From NCBI GenBank assembly GCA_937902315.1, contig CALGUG010000017.1, positions 1 to 58,076 on the forward strand: a DNA stretch of 58,076 nucleotides, written 5' to 3'. Origin of the DNA: an uncultured Chloroflexales bacterium. Its GTDB lineage: Bacteria; Chloroflexota; Chloroflexia; Chloroflexales; Chloroflexaceae. The translations under genes were made by a program, and so were the position numbers. Each line of letters opens with the position of its first letter. Within the stretch, counting starts at the first letter, position 1. This document shows positions 33,362 through 42,113 of the stretch, piece by piece. The notes beneath the pieces were generated by a model. It ran no database searches. It saw only the letters and a program-made list of their open reading frames with translations, and was not told where the DNA came from.

Positions 33362-33478
33362 TACCAAATTAGCTTGCTTACTTTCTATGTGGCCTTCGAC
33401 AGAGCGGAACTTGTCCATTCTCTTTCCCCGTTGTTGTTTCCCGCCTTACAAGAGCGCAGTCTTTAAACGAATTTGCTA
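33362..33478 (+). repeat. Family B repeat
   Basis: Left end TACCAAATTAG, core GGCCTTCGACAGAGCGGAAC, right end CGAATTTGCTA at 33468-33478. Otherwise 33129-33600 shows only AT-rich sequence without ORFs. Confidence 0.8.
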
Positions 33479-33600
33479 TAACTGCTTTGGCGGCTGTTCC
33501 TAGATGGATTACAATAGGTGCAGGAGAGTTTGTTCATCGATACAATCGTTCGAGAGTGTTATAATTGTGTAGCGTGCAAAACAACAATAAAGGAAATCGC

Positions 33601-34293
33601 ATGCTGACCTACGAACAGTTTGTCGCTGTACTGCTCAATAGCATTGAGCGGAGGGGACTAAACGTCGCCTATACTCAAGAACTCTTAGATACTCACGCAC
33701 TGGGGCGCTCGCTTACTATCACCTGTTTGCCCGATGGCTATGAGGATGATCAGGGGCCGCAAGAACCTCCTTTGCGTGCAGTCATTGCCTTTCGTTGGTC
33801 GCCTGAGTTTACAATCTTCTCATTGCGTGGCGGGGACTCGTTAGGGGATATTGAGCGTATGGTCGACGAGCGTTTAGCCCAAGCTCGGACTGGCTCTTCG
33901 CTCGATGTAGATGTAACCTATACCATTCCTTTGCAAAGCGATCAATGTCGCGATATCGAGCTTGTCACCCAGATCGCACGCTCGATCCAAGAGCTGCATG
34001 CAACGGTTACCTCTCCCGAGCATCTTGTGCGTATCGAGACCGTGCACCTGTTTGCTCCGGGTCGAGCGCCGCGTGTGCAGTCTATGACCGCTCACCAAAC
34101 TTGGAGCCTCGATGAAGCCTTGTACGATCCAGAGCTGCTCTCAGACACCTTCGACGAGCTATGCGCCGATCTACAAATGCTGCTAGAGCTTCTGGCGCTG
34201 CGCTATTCTCCCGATGAACTCCGAGCAACTTCGACTCCCAACGAAGAGTTTGTGGCTGGCGACCGTCGTTATCTCAAACCTCCTACTGCCTAA
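33601..34293 (+). CDS. Hypothetical protein upstream of the McrB-like ATPase
   Basis: No family recognised. The 230-residue acidic soluble protein has no signal peptide or membrane helix. It has an alpha/beta start (LTYEQFVAVLLNSIERRGL), a probable beta-rich middle, and a C-terminal helical segment (DELCADLQMLLELLALR) followed by a disordered tail. ATG 33601 follows AAAGGAAA. A perfect 13-bp terminator lies between it and the McrB-like gene, so although they are adjacent and codirectional they may not be one transcript. No nuclease motif such as PD-(D/E)xK is visible, so it is not a hidden McrC. Confidence 0.6.
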   Translation: MLTYEQFVAVLLNSIERRGLNVAYTQELLDTHALGRSLTITCLPDGYEDDQGPQEPPLRAVIAFRWSPEFTIFSLRGGDSLGDIERMVDERLAQARTGSSLDVDVTYTIPLQSDQCRDIELVTQIARSIQELHATVTSPEHLVRIETVHLFAPGRAPRVQSMTAHQTWSLDEALYDPELLSDTFDELCADLQMLLELLALRYSPDELRATSTPNEEFVAGDRRYLKPPTA

Positions 34294-34329
34294 GTTCGCC
34301 GTTTCGATTCCATCTTTCTCAACTTTGAG

Positions 34330-34371
34330 GTTACGTTTTTAGCCCTTCCTAAAAACGTAACGTGTCTTTTT
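34330..34371 (+). terminator. Intrinsic terminator before the McrB-like gene
   Basis: GTTACGTTTTTAG and CTAAAAACGTAAC form a perfect 13-bp stem with loop CCCTTC, then GTGTCTTTTT. Confidence 0.9.
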
Positions 34372-34457
34372 GCTACTACAATCTGTCGATTCGCTGCTTA
34401 TCTGCAAAACTGTTTGCTCGGATCACTTTTTGCAAGCTTGAAGAGCTAAAGAACCCT

Positions 34458-36182
34458 ATGACCAACCAGCTTTTCCCTCCAGAAGCCTTAGCGACACTCT
34501 CGGTACCCGGTATCTCTCAGCGCTGGAATGCCGTCCAAGAGACGCTGCATCCGATCTTATTGCGCTTAGCGCAGAGCATTCAAGCCGAGGGGGCCCGCCG
34601 TTATCCACGTCAATGGCCCTTCTATGAGCTGAGCTTTAAATCGCAGCGCTACGTCAATCGTGGGCGCGAGCGAGCACCGATCGATGAATACCATATGGCC
34701 TTCGACCGTGTGCCGCGTGGAGCGGGCATCTTGGTGGGCGTGAGCGGGGCGGAACGGGCGATTCTGGTTGGTATTCAGCTGTGGGGAACGCGCAAAAACG
34801 AACTGCGTCAGCTTTGGGAGGCGGCGCGCCCGGTTTGGCAAGCCTTGGTCGAACGGATCGAGCGCGAGGGCGAAGCCCGTTTTGCCGAACGTGTGCGACC
34901 ATCTACTACAAAGGCGGGCGAAGGCGGCCAGACGCCGCTCTGGCTCGATCGCTATTTGCAAACTCGCAGCGCCAACTACCTTTGGTTTGGCTTCGTCTAT
35001 CCTTGGGATGCTCTGCCCGATGACCTTGAGACACGCTTAATCAACGATCTGTTGGAGCTTTTTCCGCTCAACGAGGCCTTGATGGAGCAGGCCGAACTCA
35101 AAGCTTACGGCCAAGCCGGAGTGCTGCGCGAATCCTCGCTGCCCTATCACACCGGCTCGCTGCCCCCTATCGAGCAGATTGTCGAGCGCATTCATCAAGC
35201 TGGTTTCGCGCTCAACGAGCGTCTGATTCGAGCCTATCATGTTGCGCTGCAAACCAAGCCTCTAGTTATTCTACCCGGTATCAGCGGTACTGGCAAAACC
35301 CGTCTCACTCGTCTGTACGCCGATGCCGTGCACGGCATAGCGCCCGGAGCGCCTAACCCCTTCTATCTGCTGGTGGCGGTGCAGCCCGATTGGCACAGTG
35401 CGCGCGACTTGTTAGGCTACTACAACGCTCTCACCAATACCTACCAAGCCACGCCCTTCTTGCGCCTGCTGCTGCGCGCCAGCGCCGATCCCCAACAGCC
35501 CTACTACATCTGTCTCGACGAGATGAACCTAGCTCGGCCCGAATACTATCTCGCGCCGCTGCTCTCGGCCCTCGAAACCAGCGACCACAGCATCGATCTA
35601 GGCGTGCCGAGCGACGAAGTGCGCGCTGCTAGCGGTGAAACGCTCACCAATCCCTTCCGTCTGCCCTTGAATGTGCATTTTATCGGCACGGTCAATGTCG
35701 ACGAAAGCACCCACGCCCTCAGCGACAAACTGCTCGACCGCGCGAATCTAATCGAGTTGACCGAAGTCGATTTGAAGGCCTATCGTGCTAGCTATCACGG
35801 GCCCATCGACGAAGAGATCTGGCAAACTCTAGTCGAGGTTCATAACGCCATGACGCGCGCTGGTCAGCCCTTTGGTTACCGCACCATCAGCGAGATTCTG
35901 CGTTATATTGAGCAATCTCACGGTGTTTTACCTTTGCTGGCCGCGCTCGATCTCCAGATCAAACAGAAGATTCTGCCCAAGCTCAAGGGCGAAGATACGC
36001 CCCGCCTGCGCCGCAGCTTAAGCGAGCTGTTAGGCATCTTGCTGGGAGTGCCCGCGCCGAGTCGCGCCTCTCAAGTGAGCGAAGAACAGCTCAGCCAAGC
36101 CCGCTTCCCCGATAGTGCCGAAAAGGTCTGGCGCATGCTCGAACGGCTCGACCTCGAAGGTTTCACCGACTTCTACGGTTAG
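34458..36182 (+). CDS. McrB-like AAA+ ATPase with an unrecognised N-terminal domain
   Basis: A 574-residue protein. The AAA+ module of the McrB/MoxR-like clade occupies about 255-480: Walker A GISGTGKT (274-281), DLLGYYN (318-324) and the diagnostic Walker B extension CLDEMNLAR (352-360). The sensor is GTVNVDES (410-417) and the LLDRAN arginine is R428. In E. coli McrB this GTPase drives DNA translocation for the McrC nuclease; here McrC is not found on either side. The N-terminal 240 residues contain a conserved-looking block (YELSFKSQRYVNRGRE, VSGAERAILVGIQLWG) that may be a target-recognition domain but is not assigned. ATG 34458 is chosen as the first after the upstream terminator with a plausible GAAGAG site; it is uncertain. 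Confidence 0.8.
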   Translation: MTNQLFPPEALATLSVPGISQRWNAVQETLHPILLRLAQSIQAEGARRYPRQWPFYELSFKSQRYVNRGRERAPIDEYHMAFDRVPRGAGILVGVSGAERAILVGIQLWGTRKNELRQLWEAARPVWQALVERIEREGEARFAERVRPSTTKAGEGGQTPLWLDRYLQTRSANYLWFGFVYPWDALPDDLETRLINDLLELFPLNEALMEQAELKAYGQAGVLRESSLPYHTGSLPPIEQIVERIHQAGFALNERLIRAYHVALQTKPLVILPGISGTGKTRLTRLYADAVHGIAPGAPNPFYLLVAVQPDWHSARDLLGYYNALTNTYQATPFLRLLLRASADPQQPYYICLDEMNLARPEYYLAPLLSALETSDHSIDLGVPSDEVRAASGETLTNPFRLPLNVHFIGTVNVDESTHALSDKLLDRANLIELTEVDLKAYRASYHGPIDEEIWQTLVEVHNAMTRAGQPFGYRTISEILRYIEQSHGVLPLLAALDLQIKQKILPKLKGEDTPRLRRSLSELLGILLGVPAPSRASQVSEEQLSQARFPDSAEKVWRMLERLDLEGFTDFYG

Positions 36183-36240
36183 ATTGACATAATGAATGAA
36201 GCGTCTCTTAGGCGACTTAGCTTGAATCTGCAAGCCATTT

Positions 36241-36700
36241 AGGCGGATACTTTTCAACCATCCATTCAGTCCCTAGCGCGTCCGCCTACGGCTACCAGAG
36301 CGGCTAGCTGCCCTCATCCCCGACCCTTCTCCCGCACTGCGGGCGAAGGGAGCACGGCCCTCACCCCCAACCCCTCCCCTGCTTCGCGGGATAGGGCTGC
36401 ATACACTTCCTGCTCATTTACGCTGTTCCAGATTGGCGGCTTGACCACTAACCTTCCCGCAGCTTCGCAGCGAGAAGCTTTTGGAGGGCTTTGACAGCGA
36501 AATGCAGTGCCCCAACCTTCTTGGTGCTTGCACCAGGAAGGTTTCTGCAAGAGCAGCGAAAGCAGCGAAAACAGCGCGAATCGCTGAAAACGCTGTAAAG
36601 CAGTGGGAAGATGCTCGCCTCTTGGCTTGGGAAGGCGATTTGATAGCCGTAGGCGGACGCGCTAGGGAACGAATGGGAGGGAGAGACCTTTACGCTAAAA
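36241..36700. repeat. Family A composite with facing ends and a C-rich repeat inside
   Basis: Core GCGCGTCCGCCTACGGCTAC near 36277-36295 faces GATAGCCGTAGGCGGACGCG near 36642-36661. Between them are two tandem units of CCCTCATCCCCGACCCTTC / CCCTCACCCCCAACCCCTC (about 36311-36400) with GC-rich hairpins. Two AGCGAAAGCAGCGAAAACAG-like stretches follow. No gene is seen in 36183-36799. Confidence 0.65.
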
Positions 36701-36752
36701 GATGCGGCGAATGTTGCCGCAGCAAGCTATCACACTTGCTAGACCCATAAAA

Positions 36753-36782
36753 AGGCCTATACCAGCGAACTGGTACAGGCCT
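36753..36782 (-). terminator. Intrinsic terminator of hisS
   Basis: AGGCCT-GTACCAG / CTGGTAT-AGGCCT stem on the minus strand, followed by TTTTTATG. It lies 18 bases past the hisS stop. Confidence 0.88.
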
Positions 36783-36799
36783 GTTTGTGAAAGCCTTGT

Positions 36800-38113
36800 T
36801 TAGGCTTCGAGTTCGGCCTTGAGAATTGCGGCCACTTGGTCGCGCGGCAGAGAGCGCTGGCTGCCGTCGCGCAGGTTCTTGACCTGCACTTCGCCCTTGG
36901 CGATCTCGTCGCTGCCCAGAACGACCGCGTAGGGGATCTGCTTGCGGTCGGCCTCTTGGAACTGCTTGCCCAGCTTCTGCTTGCTGTCGAGCGCCGTGAC
37001 CACGTTCAAGCCCTGCTTGCGCAGCTCGTTGGCCAGCGCTAGTGCATCGGCGCTGTGTTCGGGGAAGATCGTGACAAAGACCTGAGCGGTGGTGCTGCGA
37101 CGCGGCCCCATATTGCGCTCGGTCATTAGGTCGTGCAGACGCTCGATACCGAAAGCGAAGCCGACGGTCGGAATGGAGCGTCCGGCGAATTGGCCGATCA
37201 GCTCGTCGTAGCGGCCGCCACCCAAGAGCGAGCCGATCGAGCGGTCGGCGTCGAGCACTTCGAAGACGGTGCCGGTGTAGTACGAGAGACCGCGTGCCAA
37301 GCGCGGTGCGACGGTGTAGCTCTCGGCGGGCACGCCCATGCTGGCGATGTAGCTCAGGACTTCGCGCAGGTTGGCGATGGCTTCCATAGCGCGCTCATCG
37401 CCTGCCAAGCCGTCGCTGAGGGCCTTCAGCACCTCCTCCGGCTCGCCTTCCAGCAGCACAAGGCTCATAATCTGCTCGGCTTGGGCCGCGCTTACGCCAT
37501 TGCGCTCAAGTTCTTCGCGCACGCGTTCGGGGCCGATCTTGTCGAGCTTGTCGATGCTGCGGTAGACGCCAGCCGCCGCTTGGTCGTCGAGGCCGCTGAC
37601 CCGTGCGATGCCGCTGAGGATCTGACGATGGTTGAGCAGCGTTGTAAAGCCTCGGAAGCCCAGCTCGGTGAGGGCATCGGTCAGCAGCGCGATCACCTCG
37701 GCATCGGCGATCGGCGACGAGCTGCCGACGATATCGACATCGGCCTGCCACAGCTCGCGGTAGCGGCCTTTCTGCGGGCGCTCGCCACGGAAGGACTGGC
37801 CGATAGCGTAACGACGCCATGGGAACTGGATCTGGTTTTGGTATTGGGCGACCACGCGCGCAAGCGGCACGGTTTGGTCGTAACGGAGCGCTAAACGATG
37901 CTTGCCGCCGTTATCGTCGAGGCGATAGATCAGCTTCTCTTCGTCGCCGATCTTGCCGCTCAGCACTTCATCATACTCGACCACCGAGGTTGAGAGCGGC
38001 TCGAAGCCATGGCGCTCGAACACACGGGTCAATGTATTCATAATGTGCTGACGCAACAACATCGCTTCCGGTAGATGGTCACGCATGCCGCTTACATTTC
38101 GCGGTTTTTCCAT
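36800..38113 (-). CDS. hisS: Histidyl-tRNA synthetase
   Basis: Charges tRNA-His; a cytoplasmic class II synthetase. The 437-residue protein starts KPRNVSGMRDHLPE, the bacterial-type HisRS opening. Motif 1 is in the following helix (MLLRQHIMNTLTRVFERHGF). Motif 2 appears as GQSFRGERPQKGRYRELWQADVDIVG, the HisRS-specific strand includes ARGLSYYTGTVFEV, and motif 3 is GGGRYDELIG...TVGFAFGIERL. The C-terminal anticodon-binding domain is present (TAQVFVTIFPEHSADALAL...). It is the first gene on its strand before a GT39-like pair, separated by about 117 bases with a hairpin. Confidence 0.94.
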   Translation of the reverse strand: MEKPRNVSGMRDHLPEAMLLRQHIMNTLTRVFERHGFEPLSTSVVEYDEVLSGKIGDEEKLIYRLDDNGGKHRLALRYDQTVPLARVVAQYQNQIQFPWRRYAIGQSFRGERPQKGRYRELWQADVDIVGSSSPIADAEVIALLTDALTELGFRGFTTLLNHRQILSGIARVSGLDDQAAAGVYRSIDKLDKIGPERVREELERNGVSAAQAEQIMSLVLLEGEPEEVLKALSDGLAGDERAMEAIANLREVLSYIASMGVPAESYTVAPRLARGLSYYTGTVFEVLDADRSIGSLLGGGRYDELIGQFAGRSIPTVGFAFGIERLHDLMTERNMGPRRSTTAQVFVTIFPEHSADALALANELRKQGLNVVTALDSKQKLGKQFQEADRKQIPYAVVLGSDEIAKGEVQVKNLRDGSQRSLPRDQVAAILKAELEA

Positions 38114-38200
38114 TGTTTGCCTCTTGCAAAATCTCTATTTCAGTAATCTTGTAGCTAAGAGTAGGCTCGACCACAAGCGCTGTCAAGCCTTGTAGCTTGT

Positions 38201-38224
38201 GGGCCGAATATCAGCATTCGGCCC
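38201..38224 (-). terminator. Hairpin after the GT39-like gene
   Basis: GGGCCGAAT and ATTCGGCCC form a perfect 9-bp stem seven bases beyond the stop codon. No T run follows. Confidence 0.6.
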
Positions 38225-38230
38225 AGCGCT

Positions 38231-40891
38231 CTATTTAAAGTTGATGTAGACGCGGCTGCCAGTGCCATTGCTGAGGGCGACGGGCGTGCCTGTTTCGCTG
38301 TCGATCAAGCTGACCACAGCCAGGGCAGCGCGCGGATCGTCGATCTGGTAGATGACCTCGACAAAGCGGCGCACCGCGCTCGACCAAGTCATAGGAGCGG
38401 CATCGCCACAAGGTGTGGGCGGTGTGGGCAGTGGGCTGCCATCTTCGGCGAACAGCTCGACTTGAACGGCCCAAGTGGGCGGTAGCAGTTCGCTGCTGCT
38501 CCAGTAGAGCGAGAGATAGCGCGTTTGGCTGCCTGTGCCGCTGTAGACATCGTAGCCGTGCAGGCGCGTGTTGCGCATAAAAGGTGCGTCGATGGCGTGT
38601 CCCGGCACTGCCATGCTCAAGCCCGGGCTGAGCGATGGCCCTGTCGGCATATCGGGCGTGGTCAAGCGGTCGTAGCTCTCTTCAAAGCCGCGCCCATCGA
38701 GACGCTCGGGAATGCTCATCAGCGAGGTAGCGCCCTCTGCGGGCTGCATATCGGGCGGCAGCACAAACTTATCGATGCGCCCGTGGTCGCGCTGATAGAT
38801 CGTGATCTTATCGCGGTCGCCAACCGAGATGGTGCTGATCGGCGAATAACTGCTCTCGATGGTACCGAAGGGAATCCAGCGTACATCTTGCACCTGTGAG
38901 GCCACAAAATAGTATTCTGGCATCCAAGTACAGCGTGGTGCGCCACGGGTATACCAACCGGTGATCAGATCCTCTTCGTTCGAGTCGTAGGTTCCGCTCA
39001 GCAAGCCCTGTTCGTAAAGGTAGCCGATCGTCTTCCAGCCAGCGCGGTAGGGGAAGCCGAAGTAACCGCCGTCGGGCAGCTCGCTGCCGTACGGTGTGAT
39101 ATGCCAGCTCGGGAGCGCTTCGGGGAAGACGCGCTTGTATTCAGGGATATTGCGCACGTAGACAATCGAAACATAGTAGGAAGAGACCAGCATCAAGGCC
39201 GCTCCGAAGCCGACCAGGGCAGCTCGCGCGGGAATCCGCCAGCGCTGCCAGCGTGCCACCAAAAGCTGGCCGATCAAGAGCGCTACGGCGAAAGCGAAAG
39301 CAGGCTCGCTGGTGTAGAAGTGGGTGCCGGGCTTGCGCACAAGATAGGCGGCGACCATAAAGGTACAGCCGAACCAGAGCACGGTGGTGCGCATCGGCGT
39401 GGGCACTTTGGGCCCGATCAACAGGGCCAGTAGGGCGGGCGCGATCAGACAGACCACGAGGTTGATGCTGATGCTAAAGAAGATCAGTGACCAAGGGAAC
39501 CAGTACGAGACGATCGCACCGATAACCAAGACCGCTGCCAGCGTGATGGCCAGCCAGCGCGGGCGCAGATAGGCGTAGAGCCAGACGCAGAAGGCGCAGA
39601 TCGTCAAGACGGTGCGCGTAACGACTTGGTAGCTGGTCTCGTAGAAGGCGGTCAGATTAATGTAGAAGGGCACATTGTTGTAGAGAATGCCCACACCGCC
39701 CTGCTTGCTGACGCGCCGCAAAACATATTCGCTGGTGACGGCGAAGCTTGGGCTGGTTACGAAGGGCACGTAGAAACAGGCTGGCACAACAACCAGCATA
39801 AAGACGGTCGCAGCGAGCATACGGGCCGCATCTTTGAACGCGACCTTGTGGCGATAGACGCCCAAGCCGAAGAGCAGAATCAGCACGGGCACGATCAAGA
39901 TGCCTTCGTAGTGCGCGATCAAGCCGACACCCGAGATGATGGCAGCCACGATCAGATTGGGCTGAATGGTATCGACGCCTTTTGCACTGCGAACCGGCCC
40001 GCTCTCGTAGAAGCGCCAGCAGAGCCAAGCGGCGCTAAGATGGCAGAGCAGAACCACGCTCTGGTATTGGAGCAGGCGTCCGAAGGCGACCAGATAGCCG
40101 CTGACGGTCAGCATCGCCATTACGATGATGCCGACGGTGTGGGCGTACTCTTTGCCGTTGGGCAGCTCTTCCATCATGCGGCGCGCTAGGCCGTAGGCCA
40201 TAAGCAGCGCGGTGATGCTCGCGATCGCGAAGGGCAGGCGCGAGTTGAATTCGTTCAGGCTGCCCAAAAGCGAGTAGGATGCGGCGGGCAACAGAACCTC
40301 GCCGGGTGCTTTCTGGTGCACCAACAAGATGTTGTCGACGCCCGCGGCTACATCGGCGGCCAGCAGGGTGGCGCGCGCTTCGTCGCCTTGGAATTCGCTA
40401 TAGCCCAGCTCGATTAGGCGCAAACACGAGGCCAGAATCACCAGCGCGATCACGGGCAGCCAGCGCAGCCAGAAGCGCTGATCGAGCGCGACTTTGGGGC
40501 GCTCGATGGCGGGTTGGCGCATATGCAGCACTGTGAGGCCGAGGATGAAGAGATCGGTCACGCCCAATAGCAAAAACGGCGTGAGCGGCCCCGGCAGCAC
40601 GTGCAGGCCAAGGGTCAACATCGACATAAAGCTGAGGCCCATGGCGTAAGCGAGCGGAATGCGTTCGGTCAGCTGGTGCTCTTTGGGGAAGAGGATATCG
40701 ACCAAGAGCCAGCCGGGCACCACGGCCAGAACGATCAGGCCGAAGATGCCCTGAATCGTTACCGTTAGCGGGGCCAAAAGCACGATATGGCATAAGAGCG
40801 TTATGCTCAAGGGGCCGATCGGCAGTCGCGACCAGAGGTCGGAGCGCAGCCCAGAAACTGTTGTCTGTTTTGAAGAAGTCGTACCTATCAA
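38231..40891 (-). CDS. GT39/PMT-like membrane glycosyltransferase
   Basis: An 886-residue membrane protein with about 12-13 helices in the first 560 residues and a large extracytoplasmic C-terminal domain. The first big loop has ELGYSEFQGDEARATLLAAD, where D170 and E171 match the acidic pair of the GT-C fold ArnT/PMT family, which uses polyprenyl-phosphate sugars outside the membrane. QKAPGEVLLPAASYSLLG and LARRMMEELPNGKEY follow the usual layout. The C-terminal 300 residues look beta-rich and hold no recognised domain. TTG 40891 is chosen because it overlaps the stop of the upstream TolB-like gene as TTGA and has GAAAGG at suitable distance; the frame is open eight codons earlier. The pair is probably coupled. 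Confidence 0.8.
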   Translation of the reverse strand: MIGTTSSKQTTVSGLRSDLWSRLPIGPLSITLLCHIVLLAPLTVTIQGIFGLIVLAVVPGWLLVDILFPKEHQLTERIPLAYAMGLSFMSMLTLGLHVLPGPLTPFLLLGVTDLFILGLTVLHMRQPAIERPKVALDQRFWLRWLPVIALVILASCLRLIELGYSEFQGDEARATLLAADVAAGVDNILLVHQKAPGEVLLPAASYSLLGSLNEFNSRLPFAIASITALLMAYGLARRMMEELPNGKEYAHTVGIIVMAMLTVSGYLVAFGRLLQYQSVVLLCHLSAAWLCWRFYESGPVRSAKGVDTIQPNLIVAAIISGVGLIAHYEGILIVPVLILLFGLGVYRHKVAFKDAARMLAATVFMLVVVPACFYVPFVTSPSFAVTSEYVLRRVSKQGGVGILYNNVPFYINLTAFYETSYQVVTRTVLTICAFCVWLYAYLRPRWLAITLAAVLVIGAIVSYWFPWSLIFFSISINLVVCLIAPALLALLIGPKVPTPMRTTVLWFGCTFMVAAYLVRKPGTHFYTSEPAFAFAVALLIGQLLVARWQRWRIPARAALVGFGAALMLVSSYYVSIVYVRNIPEYKRVFPEALPSWHITPYGSELPDGGYFGFPYRAGWKTIGYLYEQGLLSGTYDSNEEDLITGWYTRGAPRCTWMPEYYFVASQVQDVRWIPFGTIESSYSPISTISVGDRDKITIYQRDHGRIDKFVLPPDMQPAEGATSLMSIPERLDGRGFEESYDRLTTPDMPTGPSLSPGLSMAVPGHAIDAPFMRNTRLHGYDVYSGTGSQTRYLSLYWSSSELLPPTWAVQVELFAEDGSPLPTPPTPCGDAAPMTWSSAVRRFVEVIYQIDDPRAALAVVSLIDSETGTPVALSNGTGSRVYINFK

Positions 40892-41991
40892 CGCGGGGCA
40901 CCTTTCACCAACCAACGCGGCGACCAGTCGTCGTACGCATTGGATGTCAGGCGCGATTGGCGAGCGCCATCTTGCGACATAACGTAGAGTTCCCAGTTAT
41001 TGTTGCGCGACGATATAAAAGCGATGGCAGAGCCATCGGGCGCCCAAACCGGCGCTTCGTCGAGCACACCATCTTCACTCAGCCGCACCGGACTTCCACC
41101 GTTCAGATCGATGCGATAGATCCCCGGAACGCCTGCTTCGCGATCAGAGACAAAGGCGATGGCAGAGCCGTCGGGCGACCAAGCTGGCGCGGTGTTGCGC
41201 CCGATGCCATCGGTGAGGCGGGTCGGAGTGCCTCCGCTGGCGGGCACAAGGTAGATATCGGCTTGGGTGCCGTTCTCGCGCACAAAGGCGATCTGGCTGC
41301 CATCGGGCGACCAAGCCGGTGCGCTCTCGTTGCCACCTTGGTCGGTCAGCGCGCGCTGATCGTTACCGTCGGCGCGCATAATCATCAGGGTCGCAGCGCC
41401 ATCTGGCCCAGAGAGATAGGCGATCTGGCTGCTGTCGGGCGACCAAACGGGTAGACGATCGGGAACGCCGTTCCAGGTCAGGCGGGTTGGGTTTTGACCG
41501 TCGGCGTCGATCACGTAGATCTCGGCGTTGCCATCTTGCTCAGAGACAAAACTGATGCGCAAACCATCAGGCGACCAGGCCGGAGTACTCTCCCGTGCGA
41601 TATTCCAGGTTAAACGAGTCGTCTCACCGCTCTCAAGCGACATAATGTAGAGCTCTGGTGTGCCCTCTCGCTCTGAGATAAAAGCAACTTTACTGCCATC
41701 GGGCGATAAACTTGGTTGGTAGTCGCGCGTTGTAGTGTCGACCAGACGTTTGTCGTCTCTATCGTCGCTCTTTAAACGATAGAAGGTCTGCACATTATTA
41801 CGCGAAGAAATAAAAAGGATATCTGTAGGCAGTGGCGACTCGAAAGCGGCAACGGGAGTAGCAGTGGAGGGTTGTGAAGTGCTCTCTTGAGCCTGACCGC
41901 TACAGCTTGTAAGCAGTAGGCTGCCGCACAACACGAACGCACCCATCCAAGTGCGAACCTGAGCGCGATCTCTGTATCTACTACGTATCAT
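40888..41991 (-). CDS. TolB-like beta-propeller lipoprotein
   Basis: A 367-residue exported protein. The signal peptide ends in lipobox SLLLTSC (C about 30), followed by a Ser/Thr-rich linker. From about 55 it consists of six or seven WD40-like PD40 repeats of the form PAWSPDGSQIAFVSxRxGxxxIYxxxxxGGxxxRLT, a TolB-type propeller. The family mediates protein-protein contacts in the cell envelope, and there is no Pal or TolA nearby, so a Tol system is not implied. It overlaps by 4 bases the start of the GT39-like gene downstream, suggesting linked expression. No good ribosome binding site is seen before the ATG. Confidence 0.82.
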   Translation of the reverse strand: MIRSRYRDRAQVRTWMGAFVLCGSLLLTSCSGQAQESTSQPSTATPVAAFESPLPTDILFISSRNNVQTFYRLKSDDRDDKRLVDTTTRDYQPSLSPDGSKVAFISEREGTPELYIMSLESGETTRLTWNIARESTPAWSPDGLRISFVSEQDGNAEIYVIDADGQNPTRLTWNGVPDRLPVWSPDSSQIAYLSGPDGAATLMIMRADGNDQRALTDQGGNESAPAWSPDGSQIAFVRENGTQADIYLVPASGGTPTRLTDGIGRNTAPAWSPDGSAIAFVSDREAGVPGIYRIDLNGGSPVRLSEDGVLDEAPVWAPDGSAIAFISSRNNNWELYVMSQDGARQSRLTSNAYDDWSPRWLVKGAPR

Positions 41992-42113
41992 CGATTATTA
42001 CTAAATCCATTCATCACAATGATTTAAAGCGGCTGCATTATAGCATAGCTTGCCTCCATAAGGGGGCATATTCTCTGCAAATGCCTTAGTGATAGGCATG
42101 TTGTACGAGCCGC

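Noticed and set aside
33601..36182. Complete McrBC restriction system
   Set aside because: Only the McrB-like ATPase is recognisable; the neighbour has no nuclease motif and a terminator separates them.
40888..41991. Tol-Pal system component
   Set aside because: It is a TolB-like propeller, but no tolA, tolQ, tolR or pal is present and the lipid anchor and TP-rich linker differ from periplasmic TolB.
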